The notes beneath the pieces were generated by a model. That model ran no database searches. It saw only the letters and a program-made list of their open reading frames with translations, and was not told where the DNA came from. Below, piece after piece: positions 13,615 through 27,107 of a stretch of DNA of 64,000 nucleotides. How positions within the stretch are numbered: position 1 is the stretch's first letter; every line of letters begins with the position of its first letter. The DNA is from Ifrita kowaldi (Eukaryota > Chordata > Aves > Passeriformes > Cinclosomatidae). Where the stretch lies: NCBI GenBank assembly GCA_013398055.1, contig VZRS01002385.1:186001-250000 (forward strand). Reading direction: 5' to 3'. Made by a program: the position numbers and the translations under genes.

Positions 13615-16255
13615 GTACACTCTTTCAGTCTAAAGCCACGCCCCTTTGTCCTATCATTACATGACCTTGTGAAAAGTCCCTCTCCAGATCTCCTGTAGCC
13701 TCTCTGTAGGTACTGGAAGGTGCCATAAAATCTCCCTGGAACCTTCTCCTCTCCAGGCTGAACAGCCTCAGTTGTCTCAGCCCATCTTCATAGGAAAGAT
13801 TTCCAGCCCTCTGACCACCTGTGTGGCTGTCCCTTGATAGCTCCAGAAGATCCATATGGGACCTCCCCTTATGTTGGGAGTCTCAGCACTGAATGCTCCA
13901 GGTGAGCTCCCATGATAGCTGAGCACAGGGCAAAAATCACCTCCCTAGACTTACTAGCTACACTTTTGATGCAGCCAGGGACATGTTTGGCTTTCTGGGC
14001 TGCAAGCTCACATTGCTGGGTTATGACAAGCTTCTCATCCACCAGCACCCCAAATCCTTCTTCCCAGAGCTGCTCTCAATCCATTCTCTGCCCAGCCTGT
14101 GTTTGTACTTGGGATTGCCCGCATGCAGGTGCAGGACCTTGCGCTTGGCCCTGCTGAACTTCATGAGGTTCACACAGGCCCCTCTCAGGCCTGTCAAGTT
14201 CCCTCTGGGTGACATCCCCTCCCTCCAACAAGTCCACTACACCACACAGCTTGGTGTCATCAGTAGACTTGCACAGGGTGCTCTGATCCCACTGTTCATG
14301 ACGCTGACAATGATGTTTTACAGCGCTGGTCCCAACAACCACCCCTGATGACTACCAGGTCTCCACCCGGACGTTGAGACACTGACCACAACCCTTTCAG
14401 TGCGACTATCCAGCCAATTCCTTATTCAGTGAGTGGCCCCACCATCTAATCCATGCCTCTCCAGTTTAGAGACAAGGAGAGTCATCCGGGAGAGTAACAA
14501 ATGTTTTGTCAAAATCCAGGTAAGTTACATCGTTTCCTCTTCCCTTACTGACCAATGCTGTAACCCCATTGTAGAAGGCTGCCACATTTCTCAGGCACAA
14601 TTTGCCCTTAGTGAAGACATGTTTGCTGTCAATCGTCTCCTTATTTTCTATGTGCCTTACCATAGTTTTGAGAAGGGTCTGCTCCATGATCTTGTTGGGT
14701 GCTGAGGTGAGACTGACTGGCCTGTTGTTCCCTGGGTCTTCCTTCTTATCTCTTCTAAAAATGAGGTTGATATTTCCCCTTTTCCACTCATGGGAACTCC
14801 ACCTGACTGTAACGATTTCTCAAATACACTGGCTTAGCCTCTTCCTCCACCAGTTCCCTCAGGACCTGTGGATGCATCTTATCAGAATCCATGGAGTTGT
14901 GCACCTTCGGTTTCCTTACATGTTCTTGAATCTGATCTTCTCCTACAGTGAGTGATTCTTCATTTTACCTATCCCTGCCTTAGTCTTCTGTGACTTAGGC
15001 AGGGAGGCTGAAGTCCCTTGCCGATAAAGACTGAGGCAAAAAAGTCATAAAGTACCTCAGCTTTCTCCATGTCCCAGGTAACCTCCTATATTCTTCTGGA
15101 GAGGCCCCACATTATTCTTTCTTTTATCACTGATATACCTATATAAGCTTTTATTTTCGCTCTTGATGTTCCTGGCTAAGTTTAATACTATCTGTGCTTT
15201 ATCTTCCCTAACAGATACCTGGGTACGCAGACTAGTTCTCTGTACTTCTCCCAGAATACCTGTCTTTACTTCCACCCTCTATAGCTTCCTTTGAGTTTCC
15301 AGAAGCTCCTTGTTCATCCATGCAGGTCACCTGTGGTTTTGCCTGACTTCTTTTTTGTTGGGATGCACTACTTTTGAGCTTGGAAGAGGTGGTCCTTGAC
15401 TATTAACCTGCTTCCTTGTGCCCCTCTCCAGGGCTTTATCCCGTGATACTCTAAGAAGCATTCCCTTGAACAGGCCAAGTCAGCTCTCCTGATGTCCATG
15501 GCGGTGAACTTGCTGTGCTCCCTCCTCATTGCCCCAAGCATCTCGAACTCTACTGTTTCACGGTTACTGCAGCCCTTGAGCTTCACATTCCCCACTGTCG
15601 CTCTCCTTGTTGGTGAGAATATGGTCCCCCATAGTACTTCTCTTCACTGTCTCTTCTATGACTTGGAGAAAGAAGTATTCATCAAGGCATTCCAGGAACA
15701 TCCTGGATTGCCAGTGCTCTGCCGTGCTGTACCTCCAACAGATGCTGGGTTGGTTGAAGTCCCCTGGGAGGACCAGGGCTTGTGACCATGGGGCTGCTCC
15801 TCTCTGTCTGTGGAGGTACTCATCCCCGTGGTGTCCCTGGTCAGGCAGCCTGTTGCAGAATCCCACAGTAGCGCCACCTGCCCGTGCCCTCCCTTTAATC
15901 CTGACCGATAAGCCTTTGGTTGGCTCCTCATCCATCCCCAGGTGGAGTTACATGCATTTCAACAGGACAAGACACTCGTGTGCACAGAGGCATCGAAGTT
16001 GCCCTCCCCACCACCAGAGGCTGACTTACAGGCCAGAGTGGCTGGAATTCCTTTGTGCTGCCATGCAGGTGCTTTCTTGTTGACCTGTGATCCCTCTCCA
16101 GGCCTTGAGAATCTCTTGTTGGCCCTGGTATCAAAACAGTAAGAGCTGGATGGACTGAGGTTCCCCTCCCCTCAGCAACTACAGTAGCTCTTAATGTCCC
16201 TACCCCGTGACTGCAGCAGTCCTTACTGCTCTTCAAAGATGGAATCCAACGCTTC
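13615..16255 (-). mobile_element. CR1 LINE, long degenerate copy (ORF2 endonuclease and RT), - strand
   Basis: Reading the - strand from right to left: a linker upstream of the endonuclease (about 16060-16250), an endonuclease region with ALVLPGDFNQPSICW and FLECLDEYFF (about 15570-15900), the region before RT (NKSLYRYISDKRKNNVGPLQ, about 15110-15200), RT (GKLCLRNVAAFYNGVTALV, about 14530-14600; DDTKLCG with degenerate STDD in place of FADD, about 14240), and the C-terminal region LRQLRLFSLERRRFQGD (about 13730). Frameshifts and stops throughout mark it as a dead copy. The 3' UTR and tail are absent at the left end. Boundaries are approximate. Confidence 0.9.
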
Positions 16256-16969
16256 AAATTTTGTCCAGTGGGAGAAAGGGAAGGAGAAGTTATGAATAAT
16301 CAAACTTTTAAGTATGTTCTCTAAGATATTACAAAAGGCTCCAGACATGGGGAAACTTAGCAATGATACAAGCTTCTTTGCTCCTGCAAAGATCTACTGA
16401 CATTTATTGGCCAAGTTTTTGTGTACTATTACAGTTTTAACAACTGGGGGGCAGGGAAGAGGCAGGGTGGGAAGGGAATGATATTCTTGGCAAAAGAAAA
16501 TAAAATAGTGTTCTAACATATACATCCTGACTTGAAGGCATAGGTGTATGTCTCAATGACAGTCATTAAAAAAGAAGCACACACAACAGTAGAACATGTT
16601 CCCAGGATGTGCCTAATCCTCAACGGCAGCCAATGCATCTTAAGCACTTCCTTGAAATATTGGGCATGAGAAGACATCAGGCATGAACGTTTTCAGACCG
16701 ACTAGATTAAATCTGTAAGAATTTGGAGCTAAAAGCTACCAAACGGAGGGCACAACGTGAATGGCCGTCCCTGAACCGGCTTGTTTCAGCTGTGACCCAT
16801 TCCTGCATGAACACGCGGTACTTCACATGAAAGCACCGTGTAACATTGTACTTCTTCATGCGTAGAAAAGCCTGACCCAAGCTGAAGGTTGGCAGGGGCT
16901 CACAAACGTGCCTAATGGTGTTAGCGGGCAACAGGGTTCCCACAGAAGGGTGGACGGGGCTTTGCTGAA
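16256..16969. other. Promoter-distal flank of MAN2A1
   Basis: No exon recognised. There is a G-rich patch at 16446-16476 with five runs of three or more G, a loose quadruplex-like pattern. Toward 16740-17150 the - strand stays open for 146 codons across the edge of the CpG island, but the product resembles no family I know. Confidence 0.5.
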
Positions 16970-17890
16970 CGACGCGGATGCCGGGGTCATTCGGTACCGG
17001 AGGTGTCCCCACGTCCTGCACTCCCTCTCCTCTAGTCCCCGGCCGCCGCGAGGCGCGGCCAGGACGGCGGAGTCCCCAGGCAGCCTTCCCTCCCTTCTTC
17101 TCGCTTCCTCCTCCAGCCTCCTCGCTTCCCACGGCGGAGGCTGCCACACACCGACCGCCGACGGGGCGGCGGCGGCAGCAGCGGGGACACCGGTGCGCGG
17201 CGCCTCCGAGTGGCCGCGGGGCAGCTCCCGANNNNNNNNNNNNNNNNNNNNNNNNNNNNNNNNNNNNNNNNNNNNNNNNNNNNNNNNNNNNNNNNNNNNN
17301 NNNNNNNNNNNNNNNNNNNNNNNNNNNNNNNNNNNNNNNNNNNNNNNNNNNNNNNNNNNNNNNNNNNNNNNNNNNNNNNNNNNNNNNNNNNNNNNNNNNN
17401 NNNNNNNNNNNNNNNNNNNNNNNNNNNNNNNNNNNNNNNNNNNNNNNNNNNNNNNNNNNNNNNNNNNNNNNNNNNNNNNNNNNNNNNNNNNNNNNNNNNN
17501 NNNNNNNNNNNNNNNNNNNNNNNNNNNNNNNNNNNNNNNNNNNNNNNNNNNNNNNNNNNNNNNNNNNNNNNNNNNNNNNNNNNNNNNNNNNNNNNNNNNN
17601 NNNNNNNNNNNNNNNNNNNNNNNNNNNNNNNNNNNNNNNNNNNNNNNNNNNNNNNNNNNNNNNNNNNNNNNNNNNNNNNNNNNNNNNNNNNNNNNNNNNN
17701 NNNNNNNNNNNNNNNNNNNNNNNNNNNNNNNNNNNNNNNNNNNNNNNNNNNNNNNNNNNNNNNNNNNNNNNNNNNNNNNNNNNNNNNNNNNNNNNNNNNN
17801 NNNNNNNNNNNNNNGGCTCCGCGGGCGGCGGAGCGGGGTGCGGGGCGTGCGCGGGCAGGACGGGGAGAGCTGAGAACTCGGGACCTCAGC
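16970..17890 (+). promoter_or_regulatory. MAN2A1: CpG island / presumed MAN2A1 promoter
   Basis: Visible flanks at about 16975-17231 and 17815-17880 are GC-rich with dense CpG, in sharp contrast to the AT-rich surroundings. GGGGCGGCGGCGG near 17164 resembles GC-box (Sp1-type) sequence. There is no TATA box in the visible part, as is usual for housekeeping glycosylation genes. Transcription start, 5' UTR and start codon cannot be placed because of the gap. CAACAACAG|GTCGGT near 17896-17910 could be a donor, but the sequence before it does not resemble the end of the known first coding exon. Confidence 0.7.
17232..17814. other. Assembly gap (583 N) likely holding MAN2A1 exon 1
   Basis: 583 unresolved bases flanked on both sides by very GC- and CpG-rich sequence. 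The first MAN2A1 coding exon (in human about 45 codons: short cytoplasmic tail and signal anchor) is not found in any visible sequence upstream of exon 2, and this is the only CpG island on that side. I infer that the exon and core promoter lie here. The N count may be an estimate or a placeholder. Confidence 0.8.
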
Positions 17891-20800
17891 CGTGTCAACA
17901 ACAGGTCGGTTTAGGGAAATGCTGACTTGGTGGCTGCTTTCCTTTCCGCTGAACCGTGCTTTGGAGCCGTAACTGGCCGACCCGACTGCTCTGCATGGTT
18001 AAACGACGCAGATCTTCACTTTCCTGTGTTGGCTGCGTGGCAGAGAAGTTTAAAAGCTGCGTGTCGTGGTTGTGTTCTAATAAGAAATGTTTGCCCGTGA
18101 GAAGAAACATATATTTCAGAGGGGACGTGGTTTGCTGTGCAGAACGGCAGAATACTGCTGGCTATCCGCAGCTGTGTGTTCTTATAAAACCCCACCAGAT
18201 AGAATACAAAGTTATAACCTGTTTATGCTTGCACTACTCGGTACTTATTTTAATTTTTATTAACAGATCGAATGAAAGTATATTTTAGAACTGGAGGGAG
18301 ACTTCAAGTGAATAAAATAACTCTAAAAGCTTAGTTTAAAAGTAGCGATTATCTCTCTGTTAAAACCACTCTTGTTTCATTCAGTGCAAAAGTAATAATT
18401 GATACAATTTTTTAGCGGTAAAGACAGAAACCTCGACTTAAATGTAAAGAAAGAGAGCAGATCTATTCTGCCTTTATTCTTTCAAGTTACAGTTCAGAGG
18501 TCAGCCTTTGGTTTTTGCAGGAAGGAAGAGAACAAGAGGCGGAGAAGAGGAGCAAGACAAGGCTGACTACAGCAGCTGTGTCTGTTCAATGTGTAACTCC
18601 AGCAGGAGAGTAATGCTACATGGGGCTCTTGTAACAGCTAAGTACAAGTGCTGCTTTGGGGATATGGTCAGTATCTTATGTGAGGAAATGACTTAATGCG
18701 TCATTATTCCACCAGCTGAGTTTAATACAGGTGAAGTATGTAACAGGAAAGCTCATCCATGGGTGTTGTTTTTTATTTTTAGTCTTAGATTTTGCTTTGA
18801 AATACTTGAGTGAACGAGGATTTATTAGACGTGTTTTGTCTTCCATTGTCAGTGTCTTGCAGTTGAAGTTTTCCTGTCTGTTCCCGTCCTACAGTGTAAT
18901 CCCGGTTGGAGGTGTAATATGGTCTTACCTCTTGTGACCATGGATTTGGCATCTTAATCCGTTTTCAGGCCTCTTCCTTCTAGGTGGTGTAGTCAGCTAG
19001 AGACAAACGTTTCTCCTTTCATCCTCCTCCCTCCCCTTGGTCTTCTAGAACAGTCTGTCACTGTTTACTCTTTTTGCCTTTCCCATGTCTAGATTTCTTT
19101 GAGGCTTCTGATTCTCACTGGAGAAACTTCTGCCTCTCACTTGTCCTTCCTTTGAGTGAAACAGGTTGCCTTTTCCTTTCTTAATGCTGTATCTTTTGAG
19201 ATGAAATTCATATGATATTGTCATTTCCTTTTGCTATGCCTATGATAGAAATGTTTCATTTTGTTACAGCTGTGAAACTTCTGACACCTAGCAAATGCTT
19301 TCAGAGCTTTTTAACATCAGTTTCAAATAAATGCAAAAAGATGAAGAGTGGAATAGAACCCTCTAGAAATACATGAAAGAAACACTTTAATACTACTATC
19401 TCAGCTGACAAAAAGTTGTTTGTGTTAGTGCAGTGTTGCCAGAGCTCAAAGTACTGTAAGTGAAACTAGCCACAGATGTAAAACCTTCAGGCTGTTTTTG
19501 TTTGTAAAAAACTATGGCAGCAGACTGTAGATTTAAGAATGCGTTCTCTTTTCTGATGACAAAGGTCAGAATTTTTTAGCTTAGAAAAAGGAATTGAGAC
19601 TTTTTTTTTCTTTCAAATGTTACTGGTTTGATTCACTTCATACCTATCTGTTTTGGCTGCATGGTTTGCTGTTCCTCTGTGCAGCTCTGGTTAACAATAC
19701 ACGTCACCTTTCATGTTCCGGATGTTGCGCATTGATTAGTTGGTTCTTTCTGACCTACGTGGCTTACAGTTAGTTCAGGGAAGAGACGTGGGTACTTCTG
19801 GAAGCAGTCCCCTGTTTAGCTTATAAGCATTTGCTGTTTAGGTATTCTGTCAGAACTAGAGACGGGATTTTTCAGCTGGTAGTGCCTGTTGAGCTGCATT
19901 CACCTAGAGTGTCATGGTACCTAGTGCCAGTAGTAAAATAAGTTATTAGAACTGCTGCTCCATTTTCATTTCTACATTTTTTCCAAAGGAAGAGGCCTTC
20001 TCTTTGCATGGTCTCAAGTTAGTTTGCATCAGACTTGGTCTTCTTTTAGGCTTCTCAGTGTAGGCCAGTGTTGTCAAGAGTTGTCGTTACAGAACTTGCT
20101 CACTAGTTTGAGAGTTCAGGACACCAACAGAAATGTCCTGCAGAAAATTTTTGGGCAAGGTCTCCCGAGATGGATGAATATCCACAGGCAGATGTCTTTA
20201 TGTGCTCTTTAACCAAATATTTAAATGCTGTGGTACAAATATTTATTCACCGTGGTACTAAATAGAACTCATGGTCAGGCTTGGGACACGGCAGTGACTT
20301 TGTGTCTTTTTTGGTGTTTGTGTTGCAAAAGCTGGCAACAGTAGTCAGTTTCACTTTGAGTGTTTGCCACACTTATCCAAGCTAGGGTGGTGTCAAGGCA
20401 AACTGTAATAGAACTTCATCTAAAGTGATTTATAGCCTTGTCATCCTTGCTGGTGCATTTAAATCGTAATAGCAGAAGATCTGTATGTTGCCATAGAATG
20501 GAAGCCACTGTTAATTTGGGGGAAAATATAATACATAGAGATCATGGCTTGCTGACCTCTCCTCTGTAATTCCTGCAGGTATCTTTGTGGCTCCTGCCTG
20601 TTTGTCATGTGTATATTATTCTGATGATGGCCATATCACAAGCTCTGTCTATCTGAACCTGTTCCTAGCCATGGGATGCTCCTGTAGGACACATATCAGA
20701 ATATGATGAGCCTTAGTGTCCTGTCTCAGGCTAGGAACCATGTTACAACGTTGTGCAGAGACTAGCTCAAGGTGCAGGGAGAGCCTTAGGTGCATTTTTA

Positions 20801-23800
20801 GGTTATTACTGTACCAGTTGTCAGTACAGATCATTGTGTAAGGTTCTTCTTGTGGAATATAGTGGAAAAAGTGTTGAGTGTATTGTTTTTGTTGGCAATA
20901 ATACAATATTCTCTCAGAAATCATGTGTGACTGCAGAGTGGAGGAAGGTTCAAAGTGGTGTTTAGTCCTATGACATTGCCTGTGCAGCAAGTGTCATGTA
21001 TGAGTGATGTGTGGGCTAAATTGATAACTACTAAGTGAAAGCTACATTCAAATCAAGTCTGAGAAGACATCCATAAGCAGCTTATCTTGAAAAACTTGTG
21101 TTATTGTCTACAGATGAATACCAAACCCTGATAAACCCATATGAATCTATTCTGCATTGTGGACTCACATAGAAGAATAAAAGTAGTTAGCCTAACAGCT
21201 TTCTCAACTAACTTTACCTTCACTTATAACAGATCCATAAAATCTGTTTATTTACAGAAGGTTGTGGACTCACCTGAGCATGCATGGCACATATTTAAAG
21301 TCCAATTAGAAAAAAAAAAAAGTGGAGGGTTTTTTTGTAATAGTATCTTGCATCAGAAATATATGCTCTTTATATAGTCTTATGTTGAAAGTTAATTCTT
21401 AGTGAATTTTATGGCTAAGCAAGGGGAAACGACATCACATTGAATCATGTGCTGTCACTACCTGAGAGGTAATGCTTTGAACTCCAGCTTTTTCCTCTAA
21501 CCACTTTGTCACATGGCTTGGTTTAGCTTTTATGGGACAATATCTTTGCACTGTGTGAAAGGCTGTTTCTGAAAATCCAGTTTTGGAAGTCAAGCCTACT
21601 GGTAGGTAAATGGACCAGCTTCAAGGGATACTTTATTTTGTTTTTGTTATTTTCTTTAAACTTTATTAAAAGGCAAAGCAGAAACATATAGCAACTTCCA
21701 TACTTACCATTTTATTTTTCCTAAACAACTGTTACTTGAATAAGATCTCTTTGCCCCCTCTGTGTTTTCTTCTCCACCTCCCTCTTTGACCACCATTGTT
21801 TGAAGCATACTCTCATCTCACGTCTATTAACTGCTTTTATGAACTCACTGCTTGCACTGCATCAAAGAGAGGTGATCAAGTACAGTTCTTCTATAAGGAG
21901 CTGCCTCGATTTTTTTGGTTTCTTCTTTGGTTCCTGTATCCTTCCAGCAAATCATTAAGTGTCCTGGCTGTTGGTACTGCAAAACCTTCTTGTTGGATTC
22001 GTGCTTTCAAGGCACCTACACAATGCATCAGATGCTCCAGGATAAATATCACATGTGGTGATTGTTCCAGTATGGAGTGTTGTTTCATCTGAGTTTACCA
22101 ATTTGACAGTAGTACCGCTTGGCCAAAATAGGAATCACAGTAGGGTGGAGCAGTAGTAGCAGGAAATTAGGACCAAATACATGGCAAAAACACCAGAGTT
22201 CTCTGATCTGTGTGTTGAACAAAGGCACCCTGTGAACTTTACTCTGGGGTTCTGCTGAGGTAGCACTTCCCCTGCTGGAAGCAAACTCTGCCTTCAGTCA
22301 GCCCTGAGTCTCCACTGGGCTCATGCTTGATAGGTACCATGCCCCATAGATACACTGTAAACACCTTTTCCAGCTAAAGCTTTGCTATGTACCTTGCCAC
22401 AGTGAAGTAGCTCAAATCAATGGCTCACATGGAGTATAAATACATGTTTTGATGCTCCATGTTCTTAGTAACTGGAGTGTTTTCATGAGCTCATTTGGGA
22501 GCTTTATGTTCCTTTGTTATGTAACAAGGAACCGGACTTCTGTTTGTAGAAGTATTGGAAGCAGCATGGTCAGGTATTTAGGAAATGTTTGTTCGTCACT
22601 CATGTTTTAATGTGAACAGTGATAATTAAGGTTCTGCGTCATTTTGAAGTACTCTTTTTTTGACCTCTGAGCACTGAAAACCTGGGCACAGTGACTTTTA
22701 CTAGCATTCTTACGAGTTTTACATCAGAGGAGATCTAGTGTTGAGTGAAGAAATCCACGGAAGGAATCAATTTCTCTGGATTTGAAACATGTTGTCTTAT
22801 TTAAAAACAAACAAATAAATTCCTATTAACAACAGTTAGTAAGTTCACAATCTAAAAGCCTTTGAATGTCATGGAAATGATCTTGAGTGCAAATAATGAA
22901 AATTTAGGATTAGTTCTGCTGAGCTTCTAGTACTTTGCAAAGGAGGAGGAGCTGTCTTTGTGAACATAATTACAGGTCAGTAACAATTCTTTATTTTCCT
23001 AGTGTTCACAGAGCGTATTTGTTTTTGTTGCTTGCACATTTTGTGTAAAGTTCTGGCTAAGCAGCAGTCAAACAGAAGCTATTAGCCTCCTTCAATTACA
23101 GTCTTTAAATCTGGTGCGAAATGTTGAGCAAAATGTACTTTACAGAATACATATTCTACAAAACAGTAACTCTAACTATAATTGAGCACATTCTTCTGCT
23201 ACCAAGAATCATTGCCTAACTTAACTATATAAACTAAACGGAGAGAGGTTTTCTAGCTCTTACTTGAGCTTTTCTTTGTCTGATACATTACTTTAAGTTT
23301 TGACTTGTTTGAATGAAAATAACCATTATTGAAGTTCCTACTCTTAATGGCAGATAAGCCATGCTTCACTTTTGTACTGCTGGGTATTTAAATAAAGATT
23401 CAGCATAGGGTAGGGAGGAGAATCAAAAAGGAGATGAACACAAAATGGATCAGCCACAGTAGTAGTGGACATTTTTCAGTTTAATTGACTTTAAACTGAA
23501 TATTTCTAGATTTCTTTCTCCTTGCCTTCAGGTCACCGATGATAGTGTCAAAACTAGTCCCTAACAGCATGCATTATATTTGTCTCTGTAAATGGCATGA
23601 AACATAAGTCTAGTGTAACAGTACATTAAACATTCTTGTTATTGCTGCCTCTGGTGATAAAGCAAAATGTGGAAGTCCATCAACTGCTTAAAATCTATTT
23701 GTCAGGTTGCATCTTTCGATTAGAACTTTCTCATTCTTTTAAGAGAACAGACTTTTGTAGTTATTTAATTCAGAAGAATTCCAGTGTCTCTGTAAAGTGA

Positions 23801-26800
23801 GCTTTTTTAGAATAGTACTATAAAGGTAGGAAATTACTAACAAGGTTACTTATGTTCTTTTCATTGTCACAAATACACATAAGCCCTCTGTACGGATCAG
23901 TAAAGCCTTCAAACCTTGATTTGTCCTTTTAACCGAAACATTGTATGCTTGTTTTTTGTTCTGTATCCTACCTTGCAAAGAGAATACATGCTGAAACAGC
24001 GTGCTCAAATGTTAAGCTTTGATGGTACACTGGGTTGCATTTTTAACTTCTACCTGCTTGTTTTTTCTGTGTGGGAGGCGACCATTTAATTGTGTATTTG
24101 GTATGTTCTGTTCACTGTACAGTGCTCTGATAGATAACAGAGAATGCTTCCTGGTCTTTCCATCTTGATAACCTGGCATCTCATCAGAGTTTCTATCAAG
24201 ATTTTGGCAAAGATAGCATGTGATTTCTAGAGGTGTATCGGGATATATTCACTAGCAAGACCAGTGCAGAAAACTGTTACGATGACTGCCATTCAGCGCA
24301 GCCAGAAAATGAGACTTTGAGTCCGGATTCCTCACTGCTTACTGTAGTAAATGTGCATAGGCAATGACCTTGAATTCCACATCCTTGGGAGAGCTACATC
24401 CATTGTGGTGTTCCACTTTCTTCACCACAGGTCTTTGGTACACCAGAGCCTCTAATGCAGGACGCTGACAGCTCCTTTGTGGTCTCCTGTTGGTTCATGT
24501 GGGTGAGAAAGGGAATGGGCTCTGGCTTGTTTCAAACCAAGCACTCGGTGGTTGCTGGCTGAGTCTGGATGCAAATTTCTGAATTCCAGCTGATGTAACA
24601 TCAGAAGTCTCTAATCTGGATTTCTCCTCTGCCTGCCTGTTCCTATGAGATCTCCTCATCTGTGGGCCTGTCATACTCCCTCTTCAATTATTTGAGCTAG
24701 CTGTCTTTTTCCTGATGAAGTGATCACTAGTGGCCTGTTGAAAACCACTGCATTTAGAGAAGGAGTGTGCATTCACTCAGGAAATGAAAGTTCCAACTAG
24801 CATCTTTTCTACATTGTACAGTGTTTAGATAGGAGAAACTGAACACCCTCCACTTTGTCAGAATAAAACACATTGCTCTCCCATTGTGTTACTGGGCTTC
24901 CCTCCTTGTGTTGGGTGTCACTGTGCTCCTTTCTGGAGAGTCCTTGCTACAAATCAGACTGGTGTCAGAAGCATACAGAGAAGGACAAGCAGAGGGCAGT
25001 GGGAAAGCAGACTGCTCTGGAGTATTTGGGGCATGAAAACTGCTGAAGGGTTCAGAGTGACTGAAGCATAAGGAGCTGTTTATGTAGCTGATTCATGTGG
25101 TGATAGTGGCAGGTTTCTCAGGGCACCTAACAGGTGTGGACACTTGTTCCAAGTGGGAGGAAGGTGTGCGGGTCTGTGTTGCCTTCACATGAGAAAGTTT
25201 TGTTGGTTAAGTCCTACCCTATGTAGGAGCCCAGGAGTGGTGAACAGGCGTGCTGCTCGTGTGATGCCATTCTCCTACCAGTGCAGCTGTAGCTACTTTC
25301 AGTGGATTTGTTGGCATTTTGCACTTTTTGTAGAAGTCCTTCCTTTGCTGTGAAGTAACAGGAGAATTGGCTTTCTTGCTTTTTAATAAGATCTTTATTT
25401 ACATACTCATGAATATATAAAGACAGAGAGAAATGAAAAAAAGAATCTTTCACCAAAGTTGTTGCAAACTTTTCAACTGGTTGCATAGACTACATTTAGT
25501 TTCTTTGTGTTAAAACAAGTACGTAGATTAACAGAGCATCCTTGAATGTTGTTCACTTGTACTAAGATATACTTAGTGTATCTCCAATTTTCTGTGCAGT
25601 TAGGCATTTCTCAAAGTCTTGGATCAAGGTTGCTTCTTTCCTGAGAAGACTTGATGCTGTGAAGTCAGGGATAGTTTGGCTCACATTTATGACTTGTTCA
25701 GCTAGTAAAGTTTTGCTGTTGAAGATCTACAAAGCCATGCCGAATGCAGCATTTCAGAGAGAATTGGTTAAGGTTAAGTTGGTATATCTCTGCTCAGATT
25801 AAAAAAAGTTAAAAAAATGTCCCTGCTCGCCCTTAAATGTGTGGAAAAATCGAAAACTTAATGTAAAACAAATACTGTTGGAGTATGGTTTTAATAATGG
25901 AGAGGATCTCTGTGTTTTAGCTTTTAATTAGACCTGTTTAGTGTCCACTGTAACATGCTTGTAATCTGTTTTTCTGGTAAGGCAAGGTCTGTGACTAGCG
26001 ATTAAAACGATAAAACAGCTTGAGAGTAACTTCAGTTTGGTATTGTTTGGCCTTGACATTTGAAGTAAGTCAGTTGCCTTGCTTTAAAAATTTTGAAACG
26101 GAATTTATTTTCATGTGTTAAATTAATTGTTTTGAAGAGTTGCAGTGTTTTCCGTATTCAGCTCATATTTTAAAATCGTTTTACTATTGAACAGGCAATA
26201 TCTATTTAATAAGAAGAAAAGGTGAATGTGCAATGAAAATATACCTCGCTTTTGCATAATTTGGACTCATGTGAAATTTTTGTCTTGAGAATGGATTCCA
26301 GACATGAATTATTCTCATACTGAATGAAGACTGGGATCCATTTCTAGTCTGAGACACTGTTGTGTCTTAAAGTTAATTTTCATGGGTCTGACATTTCTCA
26401 ACAAAAAGAGAAAATCTTTTTATGATCTCAAAAAGTTGATTTCCTGCAGTTTTAACTTGGCTATTGCGTGAGGTCTTGGTTACATGTTCTTAATGGTAGC
26501 TTTTTATTTCATGTTTTGCAGTCAATTTGATTTATCACATGGCATGTTTAAATGCTGTAGAAGAGAAGCATGATGTATCTCACAGTCTCCACAAAAGAAA
26601 GCAGGATTTTCTGTATTAATATCCTCTGTTAGGTTCCGCAATGGGAGGTCTTTGTAGGGATTTCTTTCTCCAAATAACAGAAGATCTACCTTCAAAGTTG
26701 AAGTAACACACTTTTGCAGACTTCTGAAAACCAGTGTCCTAGGTAGGCTGGAAGCTTGCAGCTTAAAAATTATTGCTGGATGTATGTAGCAGCATGTGAA

Positions 26801-27080
26801 GTCATTGGTGTTTAAAGGTCGTCTAGTAACAAACTGCAATTTGTAGACAAGGAACTTGGTTTACAAAGAAAAATACTTTGTCATGTAATAAACAGTAAAC
26901 TGGTAGAACTTGTCATAGCTTTTTCAAGGTTTGAATAATAATAAGTTAAATTAAAGGTATGTCTTAAAGTTGTGAAATATGACATGGTGTCCAAATTTGG
27001 AGGAAGTTTATATCTATCTTCTAGAAACTGGTAGTGTATGCCAGTGGAAGGATCAATCTAAACACTTACTTTATGAGGGG

Positions 27081-27107
27081 TTTTTTTTTTGTTTGTTTGT
27101 TTGTTTT
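27081..27107. repeat. T-run plus (GTTT)n microsatellite
   Basis: Ten T followed by GTTTGTTTGTTTGTTTT in intron 1. Confidence 0.85.

Noticed and set aside
15607..16083. 158-codon + strand open frame
   Set aside because: Shadow of the - strand CR1 endonuclease (GDFN motif) in the same place.
17896..17910. CAACAACAG|GTCGGT as the end of MAN2A1 exon 1
   Set aside because: The in-phase reading before it (ending PQPCQQQ) does not resemble the known end of the first exon, and the donor is weak. Could be a 5' UTR junction, but unsupported.
16908..17925. Open frames of 234-321 codons spanning the N gap on both strands
   Set aside because: They stay open only because N bases contain no stops. The visible ends resemble no protein.
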